From: Corylus avellana
Lineage: Eukaryota > Streptophyta > Magnoliopsida > Fagales > Betulaceae
Direction of reading: 5' to 3'
DNA length: 64,000 nt
Assembly: GCF_901000735.1 (NCBI RefSeq)
Contig: NC_081551.1
Location: forward strand, 16,954,545-17,018,544
How positions within the stretch are numbered: the first letter of the stretch is position 1; the number at the start of each line of letters is the position of its first letter. The notes under the pieces are model-generated. The model saw only the letters and a program-made list of their open reading frames with translations. It searched no databases and was not told the origin of the DNA. Positions 22,917 to 42,903 of the stretch are shown piece by piece. The position numbers and the translations under genes are program-made.

Positions 22917-23850
22917 TTATTTTTTATTTTTTGGATGAATGAGCCTTTCCATAAAAGAACAACAAAATACAAAACACTCAAGGAAATCTGCTGGAACAAC
23001 TTGCCTCAGCAACTACCCTTTACAATTGCTCAACCCACCATAGCAGAACCCCACAAACTACAACTCTATACGAACCGAGAATGTATCAACAAATACAAAC
23101 CAAAAGAGCTACAAACAACAATACACAGCCAAACAAGATGACACCATGGTAGACATATTACTACTAACAGAGGACTCCCACTTCTGCATAATTTTTGCAG
23201 AACTACATACTCACCTTAACAGCAGTTTAAACCCCTTTTAACCATACCAATCTGGCAAGCTAAACCACAACAACCACAAGCCATCATCTCAATTTACCAT
23301 CTGCAGCAGTCAACATACCAAAAGGAAAATTCATCTTCTGCATAATTGCAGATTCTCATTAGGCATCCGAAACTTTCTTGTGGCCACAATTCTAGATCGA
23401 ATCTCCCAAATTATATTTTGCACAATTTTCTCCTCTGATTTTGGCTGATTGCCATATTTAAGCTCATTTTTGCTTCTAAATATGATAAACAACCGTACGC
23501 AAACTAAGCTTCCATAAAATCTGTTTCAAGTTTCCTCCCTTCAACTCCTTTTCTCCCCATTCAATGGTCGCTTCTCATTTGAAGCTAGGATTGTCAATTA
23601 AATTTCTACTCATGTTTTCTTTCCACATTCTCCTGCTGAAGCTGCATTGAAAGAAAAGATGATCTCTGCTTCCAAGCAACTCCTGCAAAACCTGCAAAGC
23701 ACATCTCCCGTATATCCCTCAGTTCACCAATTTCACCCCAGTTGAAAGGCTATCATGAGCCACTGGCCAAGCTATGGAAGCCTGCCTAGGAATAGCCATG
23801 GGATGCCATATCAAATGCCACCGATTCCACCTTAGACTTGCTTATGTATG
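22917..23850 (-). pseudogene. Old LINE remnant (zf-RVT region), minus strand
   Basis: Reading the minus strand near 23850-23590 gives WHPMAIPRQASIAWPVAHDS, then GVKLVN, GRCALQV and SRDHLFFQCSFSRRMWK, the conserved zf-RVT region at the end of plant LINE ORF2, with stops. The T-rich run at 22917-22935 would be its poly(A) tail. Boundaries are approximate. Confidence 0.65.
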
Positions 23851-24587
23851 TTTCTTGCTAGGACCTTTGCCTCATAAACTTGGTCATTTCTGAAACATCT
23901 GTGTGTTTCAACTTACGTTAATATGGAAAGCTACAACTATGATGAATGGCATTTGCTTAGTAATGGGAGTGTGACAAGTATTCTTCAACTCTTATTTATT
24001 TTGTGTCGTCACTTGATTCTGCTCTCTATAAAAATAATGGTCATCATTGTTACTTGTCATCTTGCTGATGTTGACAACTTGATTGCAGAATCCCTCTCCT
24101 CCACACTTCAGTTGAAAATCTAGGATCTCTGCCTCTGTGTTGAAGGTATGAGTTATATACTGAAAATATTGTTTTTGTAAGGAGCTTTGTGATTTTTCAT
24201 TTTGCAGTCAAAATTGAAATTCCAAAGCAAACCCGCCCTCAAAATTCAAACCAATCAAAATGTATATATATTTTCTTTTATATGCAACGACAATATTTAA
24301 GATGCTATAGTGAGGTACCGATCCAAATATCTTGCTTTTCATATTTTAAAAGACTATTTATGATCTTTTATAGTTTGGTGATACTTCTTTCAATGGTAGA
24401 CGTTTGAAGTTAAGCCCGTTGTGTCCCAAAAACATATGGAGATTGGGATAGACAACAATATGGAGGTGTACAACTACTCTATAGCTGTACACCTCAATAG
24501 CTGTTGGAAAACTATGTAGACAAGTCAATACTACATATTCAAACAAATTTGGCTCCAATTTCATATTTCGGTGCCAAATAAACTAAA

Positions 24588-25269
24588 GGGAATTTAGATA
24601 TAAACTCCTTAGGTCAACGCACTTTCATTAAAAACTCCCTAAGTGTTTTTTTTCGGAAATTGACTCCCTGGGTCAATCGAAACTACAATAAACTCTCTAC
24701 CGTCAAAAAATTTTAACAGCCGTTAGTCCACTCAAAACTCCCCGTTTTATCTGATTAAAATATTAATTTTTTATTAATTTAATTTAAAAAATTAAATCTA
24801 AAAAAAAAATAATAATAATAATAAAAAGAAAAATGCCACCCCTGGCCACCCCCCCAACCCCTATGGGGTGGCCGTAAGCCACCCTAAGGGTGGTTTGCCT
24901 ACCCCTGCGGGCCACCCCAAACCCCCAATGCAGCCACCCCTTTCCACCCATGGGGTGGCTCGCGGCCACCCCAAACCCCCAATAGGGTGTCCCGCAGGCC
25001 ACCCCATGGGGGTTGGGGGGGTGGCCTGTGTCACCCTTCAATTTTTTATTTTTTTTAGATTTAACTTTTAAAATTAATTTAATAAAAAATTAATATTTTA
25101 ATCAAGTAAAACGGGGAGTTTTGAGTGGCCCTAACGGGTGTTAAAAAATTTTAACGGTAGGAAGTTTCTTGTAGTTTCGATTAACCCAGGGACTAAATTT
25201 CCGGAAAAAAATACCTAGGGAGTTTTTAATGAAGGCGCATTGACTTAAGGAGTTTATATCTAAATTCCC
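24588..25269. mobile_element. Mutator-like foldback MITE, 682 bp, 9-bp target duplication
   Basis: Inverted repeats of about 225 bp start GGGAATTTAGATATAAACTCC (21 bases; first 10 perfect at the very end). They are flanked by a perfect 9-bp duplication, TAAACTAAA (24579-24587 and 25270-25278), the Mutator hallmark. The core 24836-25040 is GC-rich and made of repeated GGCCACCCC / GGGGTGGC in both orientations. No transposase. Confidence 0.92.
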
Positions 25270-25830
25270 TAAACTAAAACCACATTATTTATTTATGGAG
25301 TGATCCAAAACCTGGAAGCCTAAGATATGGGAATATGTGGAAATCTACTTGACATAATTCAGGTGATGGTTGAAGGCTCTATTAACAATTCCAATCTTAC
25401 TACACACGTATTTCGATTATTTTGTTCTGTTGAGGTACACTCAGACGCCAAAAGGGTGCTGATATCTTGGAGTTTTTGTTGGATCTAGCTTGCTTTGACG
25501 AATCATGCTTTATTTAAATGCTTTTTGTTTTATTTGGTTTTTGTCTTTGCCTCTTTTTTTTTTGCCTCTTTTAATAAGTGTTATCCTCCTATTTTTCTTT
25601 TGATTTGCACTTTTATTTTATTTTATTTTATTTTTTAATTCATTTGCTGTTACTGAAATTTGATGCAGTTAGGTTCCAGGAAAACTGATGACAATTTCCT
25701 TCTTACTCAAGCTTTCCCCACTTTTTTCACTCTAGTGCTACTGCTTCATGCCTTTTTGAAGGTTAAGGTTATACTTTGCACAAGCAAATTGTTCACTCGT
25801 GTGTTCTGTGAAACTTGTTTAACAGGGCAG

Positions 25831-28162
25831 ATGGATCTTGAGACAGAGAACAGAATAGCTGCAATGCTTATGAGGGAAGCAGCAGAATTGCGGCGACAAG
25901 CAGATAAGGAAGGTGTGCGTGTTTATCTTCGACAGCCTAAAGCAAGGTTTCGGCCTAATTCACGGTTTCTAACTGCTACTGTTCTTGGGGTTCAACAAGG
26001 TTAGTTCTGTGATTAAAGTATTCATAATGTCGAATTTGTTCCTTGTTAATGGTGGTTTTTAATGCCTTGTGAAAATAAATATCTATGAAGCAAATTTGAA
26101 GCTTTCTTGGGGAAAGCTCTGCATTTGCTATGAAACTGGTCCTTGCCTTCCTTCATGAAGGCTGAGGCACATTATAGTTTCAGGTCTCTATAACTTACAC
26201 CTAGGGCTGTATTCGAGCCGAGCCGAGTTTGAGGCTGCTGTACTCGGCTCGAATATATTACTTGGGAGGTCAAACTCGACTCGAGCTCGTAATGAGCTTT
26301 AGAATTCTGTTTGAACTCGGCTTGTTAAGAACCTAGCCATGTTTGAGCTTGGCTCAAACTCGGCTAGGTTCATGAGCGAAGCCTCCAATCGAGCTCGAGT
26401 GACTTGAGCTCGATAATATTTATTTATTAAAAATTGTTGTATCATCATTGTAATGTTCAGTGCATATTATTAGTTGTTTTACTGCAAGTTTCTTGTGCTT
26501 ATGATGTGTTTTATAATCACTATATGATTATGACCTTGTTCTACTCATAGATCTGAAAGTCTTTTTTTCGGTGAAGGAACGAGAATGTGATGCATGTGTT
26601 TCACATGAAGGAAACTTATGTTGCTTCAACTTGTTATGTTTAATCCCACCTGCGCATTATAGGAAACATAAGACAATGGTTTACAAGTTACTAGGCCTTA
26701 TATTTCCTTGGAGTTGTAGGCACTTGAGATATATGGATATACTAAATGAAGAAAAAAATTCCAAAATCCAAAATGTGTCTTGACAGTTATTATGAACTAA
26801 ACCTAGGGGGATATCAAATGTAAAATAACAACGCTGTAATTTGGTTAGGAAACTATGAATTGGTCAGTACTTAACTATGGTTTGTAAGATAAATAACAAA
26901 TATGGATAAATATGTGTGTATGTACCCATATTCAAGTAACCTATATAATATCCCATATTTATTACATAATAACAAATATACATACTTATATTTATAAAAA
27001 CTATATCTATAAACAAGCAAGCCAAATAAGTCGAGTCGAACATATATAAGTTGAGCTCATGAGCATTATCTGAATCAAGCCAAGTTTATCATTTAATATT
27101 CTTGCAGATTTTTGTGTTGACGAACAGCTCATTTATTATTCTAACAAAGACCGAATCGAGTTTAATCATGCCGAGCCGAGTTCACAAATGGCTTGGCACA
27201 TTGAACACTCCCTACTTTGGCCTTATTGATGTTCAATAAGTTTTTTATCTACTAGATATATCAACTTGTTGCTATCCTAAAAAAATTGGGCCTTTGTTTG
27301 TTCATTGTGGCTTTTATGTGTGTGCGCCTGACTATCAATGAGTTTGATTTTGATAGTGAAGAATAAGAATAGGGTTGCATAGGCTTTTTCGTATAAATTA
27401 CATGTTAGAGTTCTTTATATGCGTTTGTCATCTGGAAGTTGAGATTTTCCTTTTCTTTTAATTAGCAAATCGAGCTGTGGAAGTGGATGAGATGTGGCGA
27501 GCCCGGCAGAAAGAACAAGAGCTGGATGATAGGCTTAAAGGCCGATCTAGAGATGGGAGCAGTGGTGGCAGCAGCCATAGGGATCATAACTCCGCAAGCC
27601 CAAGTAAGAGGCCTCCCATAAATGTCAATGATGCCAGTGCTTCATGCTCATCAAACGAAAGAGTATACGAGAGTGGCGACTCAAGAGAAGATGAAGAGCT
27701 TGAGAAGTTTCTACACTCAAGGTCATAATTTATGCTCTTTGTTCAAGTGTGTGTGCTCATGCACTTGACCCACTCAATTTTAAAATAAGTATGTCAATAT
27801 GATTTGTTTGACATCAATGTGTTTTTCCTGGTTGCAGGGTCAAACGTGGCAGAGGTGGTGTAGGCCCAAGGATGGATGAAACGGGTCCATACCTTCCACC
27901 ATGTCCAGATTCCAGGGAAGAGCTGTCAACAAGCCCTGATGTATGGAAACGCCATATGGTCTATGGACCCGAGAAGCCTTCTTCACTAAAGACGTACGAT
28001 TCTTCAGAGGAGGAGCTTCACAAGGAAAAGCAGAAGAAGAGAAAGAAGGTTCGCTCAGTGAGCTCTGACAAGCAGCACTCAAGGAAGCACAGATCCAAAG
28101 ATAAGTCTATGGATAAGAAAAAGAAGAGCAAGGATGAGAAAAGAAACAAACATCACAAGTAA
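25831..28162 (+). CDS. Conserved plant protein of unknown function, 249 residues, Lys-rich tail
   Basis: Exons 25831-25999, 27466-27721 and 27838-28162 have matching GT-AG borders and phase. The acceptor at 25825 and the ATG at 25831 give the start MDLETENRIAAMLMREAAEL. Residues 1-75 are helical and charged, with RFRPNSRFLTATVLGVQQ and EVDEMWRARQKEQELDDR, the part most likely conserved. Then comes a Ser-rich acidic linker with GDSREDEELEKFLHSR, followed by GVGPRMDETGPYLPPCPDS. The last 55 residues are strongly basic (KKRKKVRS..., KKKKSKDEKRNKHHK), suggesting a nuclear or RNA/DNA-binding protein. I recall such proteins as uncharacterised in plants and cannot assign a function. It is divergent from BSD2 with a shared promoter region. 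Intron 1 of the coding part holds a hAT-like element. Confidence 0.85.
26212..27214. mobile_element. hAT-like element in intron of the unknown gene, about 1 kb
   Basis: The left end TAGGGCTGTATTCGAGCCGAG and the right-end GAGCCGAG motifs match the 673-1634 element in style (GAGCTCGA-type subterminal repeats). The right terminus (near 27214, ...CTCCCTA) has decayed and no target duplication is found. No transposase. Confidence 0.6.
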
Positions 28163-30138
28163 GGGCTGTTTTGTATTGCGCTGTTGTTGTGTGTCAAAGG
28201 TCACAAGTTAATTTTTGTCAATTTGAATGAAAATCCTTATTTGTACAGAGTTGATTTTCACAATTATAGAATTAAGGAATTCAATTAGAACACGTAGGAG
28301 TCGGAGCACTGTTACCCAAAAGATGTAGAATGCATATTGTGATTAATCTAACTTAATTAGATTTAAACTTTGTAAGTTTTATGAATTTGAAGCCTTAGCC
28401 AGCTGGTTGCTGCACCTGCATTAAACTCTAATGAAGCTGGCAACCAGCTACATCTGATCATTTTTAGGGTAAAATACTCGGTATTTCTTGTATTTTGTCT
28501 AAAATGGAATTCCCTTATAAATTTCATTCTTTTGAGTAGCTCTTCTTATGGCAAATAATATGGATGAAAATTTTTACATCCCACTTATGTTTGCAATGAT
28601 TGTGGGAGGAAGCTGGTAACAATTTTTCCGTACATGCAAGCTTAAATAACCATTTTCCCATTTCCCCAAAAAAGCAACAAGTAAACCAAGCACACCCTTG
28701 ATTAGCTTTCTTAAAAACTCAAAAATAATGTCAGATAAATACCAGTGAAATCAGAATAGCACTCAAAAATAATGCTAACACAGCACATACACTAACAATG
28801 AAAGACCATTTTTCTTATTCCGAGATGGACTTTTTTTGTTTTGCCAAGTCAGTTTTTGCTCTTTACCTCCAACTGTGTCATGTTCGTGTAGAGCTGATTC
28901 ACGCAAATTCACAATCAAGATTGTGCCACTTCTTAAGTACAAATGAAAGTTTATGGGAAAATAGTATATCTTTCAAATAAGGGAGAATAGTATATGAATC
29001 TTGGGTAGAATTTACTCTTTAAAACTGGCTTGCAAGAGGAGAATACTTCAAAGCTTATATACAAATGGTTAAGATTGTACTTAAATCATGTTGGACATTT
29101 AGGATCCTAATATATCGTCAAGCTCCACAGTCGACATTCACGGTGGCTTACTCTATCTCATAGGTCGCCTCCTTCATGACTCAAACCCAAGAAGTGGTGT
29201 TTGGCTTTGATATCGAATGATACGAACCTCAAGTAAAACTCACCCTTAAAAACCGACTTATAAGGAAAGGGTACCCAAAAGCTTATATATACATAGTTAA
29301 GATTGTACTTAAGCCATATATGACGCTTAGGATAGTCAAAGACATATTTCCACCACCTAAATAGCAACCATTCAATCATTGCTCCGTAATCCTGTGCAAA
29401 TTAGACTCTTTGATATAGTTTCCTAAGTGCAACATTCCATATTAACCTATTCCGAAACAATCAGAAACTCTAAAACATCTTCTGCATCAATTTCTCCAGC
29501 TCGTTTAAAATTCCCAAAATCTGAAGTGACTTGGCTTATGTCTAATGTAATGGAGTCCAAGCATGGATTGATTTGCAAAAGAGTTTTTTCAAATGATTTT
29601 CTAATGTCTATAGACACACAAGCAAGAGTTTTTTTTCTAATGATTTTCAAAACCTCCTAACTACACAATTCACAAACTCATGAATGGTGTCCTCTCCAAC
29701 CGCTATGAATTTGATTACTGACTGCTATTATCACTGATTTTAAAGAAAAAAAACAATCGAAGGAGAAAAATATAAAAGCATAAAAATGTGTTCAGATTCT
29801 GGGAATAAATTAAAACCCCAAATCTCAGACAACAATGCATGCCAAAAATTTCTACTGTGAGCCAGGACCATCAAAAAAACCTACAGAAAATCTCCTGCCT
29901 AAGCCAAATCCCATTTAATCATAAAGATTGCTTATTGTTGGAAATGCACTATTCTTGGATATCTCTAGGAGACTCCAAATTATTACATCCTTTGCTTTCA
30001 ATTTAACATGATCAAATGAAATCTAGATCAAAAGCAAACTCTATTTCTACAACTGATGAAATGATTGTGAAAACAAATGGAAGAATGCAGGCATCTCTGC
30101 TCCAAACAGAGATAGCTGAAAGCAGTTGGATCTCTGGT
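28163..30138. other. Spacer between the unknown gene and DapL (tail-to-tail)
   Basis: 3' UTRs of the two converging genes. 29008-29104 and 29237-29335 are diverged direct copies of one sequence (AAGCTTATATAYA...TTAAGATTGTACTTAA), period about 230, perhaps part of an old TRIM or LTR. No gene is seen. Confidence 0.5.
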
Positions 30139-38085
<7,947 letters not shown>

Positions 38086-38241
38086 TTTGAGCTGAGGTTA
38101 GTGGTTGGCGACTTTTGACGCTCAGAGAACGGCGGAGGCTAGGTTTATAATTTGAGCGGGACGAGAAATCCTCTTTTGGAGAAGAGTCCAAAATATGATA
38201 GAGGGAAGCCAACTTTGCCCCAACTTCTCTCCAACACGTGG

Positions 38242-38272
<31 letters not shown>

Positions 38273-39501
38273 AAAGGAAAGTTTACGTTTGCTCCTCAAA
38301 TTATCATCCAATTAATAATGTTCTCCCAAATTACCAATTAATTGTCATTTTATCCCCTAAAGCCAGCATAAAGACACAAATGACCCTAAAATATTTATAT
38401 GAAGACAAAAATATCATTATAAATTCGAAAAAAATAATTTAAAAACTATTTTGTTTTTTTATATTTAAAAGCGAAATCACTCATATTCGGCGAAATGGTT
38501 TTAAATCAAGAAAATCTCACAAATTTTCATGTATTTGGCTTTGAAATCCGGTAAACAGCCATGAGAAATTAACGAAAGTCAAAATGTAATTATATCCTTC
38601 AATGAGAAGGAGGAAAATTTAATCATAATCTACCAAAATTTATAGCAGAGTCGAATTCATCAAAAAAAATAAAAACGTTTTAATACTTCTTCGTCAATTC
38701 AACAGATTGAACGACTGAATTGCAAGAAAATTGAGTTCGATCACACTAATTTATGAACATATTGCTTTAACTAGACAAGCAATTAGCAATTCAGACAAAT
38801 CTTTAAGCATTGTGCCAAACGCGATTTTTGCTTTCAAAATCGACATACAAGATTGCAAAAATCGAAATTGAAAACCCTAGGAAAGAGAGAAGTGTAGCAA
38901 ACTGCGAATCATCTTGAGGGGGAGTTTGTCGAAGTAGCCATGGTCCTTGAGCTTTTAATATATTGATGTGGCAAAACGGTGCGTTTAGTTTAGAACTGAC
39001 GGGCGTTAAACATTTGAGGAAAGATCTAATAGTATGGATTTTTTTTGTATTTTCGATTGACCAAAGGATAAAAAAAAAATTGAAAAAAAAAAAATTAGGG
39101 ATTACAATTTTGAGGCGTTGACTCATGAATTTATAATATATTTACCATTTTTTTAAGAAAAAATGATAGGTTTACAAACAAATTTTACAAAAAATCTTTT
39201 TTAACATGACGTGATACAATATGATTAAGTTTTTCAAAAGTTTAATTTATTTTATTTTTAATCATGTTGTAAAAATTTATTTGTAAGCTTAGCATTTTTT
39301 TTAAAAAAAATGTTATATATATATATTAGGGGTTACAACTTACAACGTATAGTTTATTTCTTCGTTTAGTAATTCCTGCGCATTTCTGTACAGAAAATAG
39401 AAAGGACAGAGGTAAACTCGATTTCGACCTCAGAAAACAGTGGACAGAAAAATAAACAACAAAAGGCACAGAACTCAGTTTCCAAAAACAAGGAGCTAAA
39501 A
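38086..39501. other. Divergent spacer between DapL and the DUF3119 gene
   Basis: Promoters of both genes. It includes a long A/T run (38239-38275) followed by GGAAAGTTTACGTTTGCTCC, which resembles a Mutator-like MITE end, and an inverted-repeat MITE at about 39160-39297 (TTACAAACAAATTTTACA and inverse). No gene is seen. The segment 39357-39425 resembles the promoter at 22176-22256. Confidence 0.5.
39160..39297. mobile_element. Small inverted-repeat MITE
   Basis: ATGATAGGTTTACAAACAAA on the left pairs with the inverse of TTTATTTGTAAGCTTAGCAT on the right; about 30-bp imperfect arms. No target duplication is certain. Confidence 0.5.
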
Positions 39502-42500
39502 ATGGCGAGCGCTCTCTTATCTACTTCCCCCTTTGTCTCTGTGCAAAGTAAGCATTTCCAATGTTCTCAGCTTCAAGTAAAAGCTTGATTTTTTATGTTT
39601 TTAGTTTGCTTTTAAGCTTCATATTGACTCGATCTTTATGTAAATTTATCTTGATGTTTTGTGCAAGATAAATATAGTGAAATAATTTCTAATTCTTGGA
39701 AAACTATGACGCTTAACGCTGCAATCTCCGAACTGTGTTACTAGAACACTGTTGAACTTCGATTTATTGAACTGGGTGTCTGCTATTTCAAACAGACAGA
39801 GAAGTGGGTGGACTTGTGAGGAATTTCAGAAGCTCATTCTATGGCAAAGTGATGTTCAACCAAACTTGTGCGAGAATGAAAGCTAATAGCAGCCATGGAG
39901 ACCGTGCCGTAGTTGCCTCAGTAGTTAGTACCACTCCATCTTTCTATATCTTGTAATTCTGATTGCATTTTTTGGAGTTGGGTTTTGTGGAAATTAATTA
40001 ATAACTTTTCGGCAGCATAAGCGAAAAGAAATTATGGGTTTTAGTTTAATAGGAGAATTATAGTGAATTAGAAGGAGTTTTGCAAGATGGGTCTGTGTCT
40101 TTAATCTGGTCCAACTTGTTTATTGGGAAGTTCATTTATGTGTTTACAGCTTGGAAGGAGGGTCAAGAAGAAAGAGACTGTGATTCCCGACCCGGATTAT
40201 CGCATACCTGTCGTTTTTCTTGGTGGGTACTGACTACTTTTCATGTATATTGCAAGGTTGTATTTGGATTTTGTAAGTTATTCTGAACTTATATGAGGAA
40301 AGGTCCTAATGAATATTGCCAAACAAGATATATTATTCCATAAACCCAGTGTTGTACTCCTTACTCTCACATAAAAATGTTTCCCACAGGCAGGGTCCAA
40401 GTATTCATGTGATAGAAAGGAATACTGCACTAGATGTTCTGAATAATTTGTCCAAACCAAGGATTAGTCCGTTGTGTGTATCATCATCTGTCTTTAGTTA
40501 TAGACTGCGTGGTTTTTGAATTGGTTCAATCCTGTTTGTTGAAAATCATTGTCAAACTACATACAAGCCTGTTAGCTGGTCTCTGCTTAAATATAGATTA
40601 TTACTCGGATTGGTGATTAGCTAAATCCCAGAGACACGAGAATTTGTCTAGTTTCACACTACCAATGTCTATCAGTATATTTTTCGAATATAAATTAATT
40701 AAATCCTGATTGACAATCTTAGAACTATTAGATTTAATTCATTAGGCTTTCTTGGGAACATTGCATCTGATAATTGCTGAATCAACATCCTTCCTTTCTC
40801 CAAGCAAGAGTGCATCTATGTTGTAGATTTTCTTGTAATGTCAAAACAATAATTGAAACAGGTCTAGCTGGGGGGCTAGCCTATACAAATAATCTGTTGC
40901 CAGCTGCACCTATTGGTCTCCTTGGATTGCTCCTATTGTTCCAGGTAACAATAACTAGGGCTGGATGGTGTAAGAGGTTTTTCGCAATTACAAGCATTGA
41001 GGGGTCAGACCTGCCTATTTTGATTTGGTTCTTTCCTGATTGAACTTAAAATGATTTTTAAGATTCCTCGATAATGGATCTAACACAAGAATGATGACAA
41101 AACATGGATGAAAAGCAATCCTTCAGTTGAAGATTTTTATAGACTTCCTTATCAAAAAAAAAAAAAAAAAGATTTTTATAGACTTCCCCCATTTCATCAT
41201 GTGTTGCAACTTCATGCAATTATTTTTCGCTGAAACCACCTAACATATTTGTTTCTGTGTTCCAGACTACAAGAGTGAGGTTCGTCTTTGATGAAGAGGC
41301 TCTGGTTTGTTCCCTAACCTACCCAAAAAGCATACCAATAATTTCAAATAACGAAACAGCTTAAATGTTTATATAAATCAGCATGTATGTAGTCATTTCT
41401 GTGAATATATTTGTTTGCACTAGTGCATCAGGTTGAAGGTTGGTGTGATCTTTTGAAGAACACACTTCTTGTGTTTATTCGACAAAGGGTTCTAGCAACT
41501 TGATTGGTTTTAATTTATATTCGGTTGGTCTACACTGGAGCCTATAGGCAATTTAGTGTAAAAGCACTACTTGTAGTAGAGTGTTTGCATGCACTAACAG
41601 TAGCATGCACACATATGCATGTCTGTGTAAATTTTTATTGGTTTCTATGAGTATCAATATTATTTGGAAGTGTATATTTGGCAGCACTTGTCCCAAGACG
41701 TTGATGTTGCCCATATCTGGAATCTATTTAGAGATCTAACATGTGCCTGAGCTCAACTCTGATGAACTAACTTTGGTGTCTCTCCCCCCTTCCTCTATCT
41801 CTCTCTCTAAGTGGCAACTAGTTTTACAAAATGGTCAAATACCTCAATGCTGCAATCTGAGGTCCTACTTTTACTAGTAGATGTAGTTTTTTGTCGTCTT
41901 CTACCTAGGCTGTTCATCGATTTGGAGTTGGCAGCACTTGTCCCAAGACGATGATGTTGCTCATATCTGGAATCTTTTTAGAGATCTAGTATGTGCCTGA
42001 GCTCAACTCTGATAAACTAACTTTGGTGTCTCTCCTCCATTCCTCTGGCTCTCTCTCCAAGTGGCAAATAGTTTTACAAAATGGTCAAGTACCTCAATGC
42101 AGCAATTTGAGCTCCTACTTTTACTAGTAGATGTAGTTTTTTGTCGTCTTTTACCTAGACTGTTCATCGATTTGGAGTTGAGTCCTAAGCTTCTGACCTT
42201 GGTAAAAGATCAATCATGTTTAGTATAATTTATTTTTTTATTCCATTCGCAGTTAGTCTATTTTCACTTTACTAAACCTTTGTGTTGCTTCTGTGGTTTT
42301 AGGAGGTAAAGGTAGGAGAACAGCTTCAGGATTCAGGTGAAAATGTCTTTGTGGGTGGAAAAAACCGTTGGAAGTGAGCACATGTTATCCATCCATTAGT
42401 TTTAACAATTTCAACAGAAGGTTGTCAACTCACTTATTTGATTTATTACAGATATTCAACATTCGTGAATTGGGAGCTTTGGTGGCCAAGTTTCCCTGTT

Positions 42501-42903
42501 CTCGTGTATTTTAAGGAGACACAAACAAAACCTGAAGGACAAATACACTTCTTTCCAGTGATTTTTGTAAGTACGAAGGAAACAAAATCAGACATTTTAT
42601 TTAGCATTGTAGTCCAGTTGTATCCAGCTACTTCTCTTTTGAGTGTTTGAAGGATCAAGACCATAGAGTCCTGCTAGCATCTTATCAAGGTTTGCTGGAA
42701 ACCTAGGGACATTTATAAATGTAGAATGGGAAGGTGTTTGGTAATTGACAGCAATTCTTACTCAAGTTTAGAGCCTAAAGCTTTGATTCCTTAAAAAACA
42801 TATTTAATCTTTGCTGTTTTCTTGTGACAAACAGAATGGGAAGCAACTTTACGATGTTATGGTGGAGAGAGCTGGCCCTTCAAAAAATAGTGGGCCTCAA
42901 TAA
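39502..42903 (+). CDS. DUF3119-family protein, probable chloroplast membrane protein
   Basis: Exons 39502-39547, 39796-39920, 40150-40222, 40862-40944, 41266-41304, 42303-42373, 42452-42566 and 42835-42903 keep phase throughout and give 206 residues. The exon 2 donor could be 3 bases later. Residues 1 to about 45 are a Ser-rich plastid transit peptide (MASALLSTSPFVSVQ). After a basic stretch (LGRRVKKKETVIPDPDYRIP) comes a membrane hairpin, VVFLGLAGGLAYTNNLLP then APIGLLGLLLLFQ. Next is a soluble part with VRFVFDEEALEV, NWELWWPSFPVLVYFKE and IHFFPVIF, which match my recollection of the cyanobacterial and plant family DUF3119 (WENWRIFWPxxPILFYFKE, IHFLPILF). Function unknown. The family's limits suggest a thylakoid or envelope role. 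No breaks. Confidence 0.85.
41680..42180. repeat. Tandem duplication, 2 x 250 bp, in DUF3119 gene intron 5
   Basis: 41680-41929 and 41930-42180 are about 93-95% alike, both beginning GGCAGCACTTGTCCCAAGACG. No exon is included. Confidence 0.9.

Larger units (their letters stand above)
22260..25825 (+). other. Likely 5' UTR exons and long 5' UTR introns of the unknown gene
   Basis: A donor at 22418 (ATTG/GTAAGTG) would end a first non-coding exon. A 57-base exon at 24089-24145 (acceptor TTGATTGCAG, donor GTATGAG) is a possible second. The coding exon acceptor is at 25825. The introns hold a LINE remnant and a Mutator-like MITE. Transcript evidence would be needed to fix the first exons. Confidence 0.45.

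Noticed and set aside
24784..25071. Gly/His/Pro-rich frames on both strands
   Set aside because: Artefact of the GGCCACCCC repeats in the MITE core; both strands are open for the same reason.
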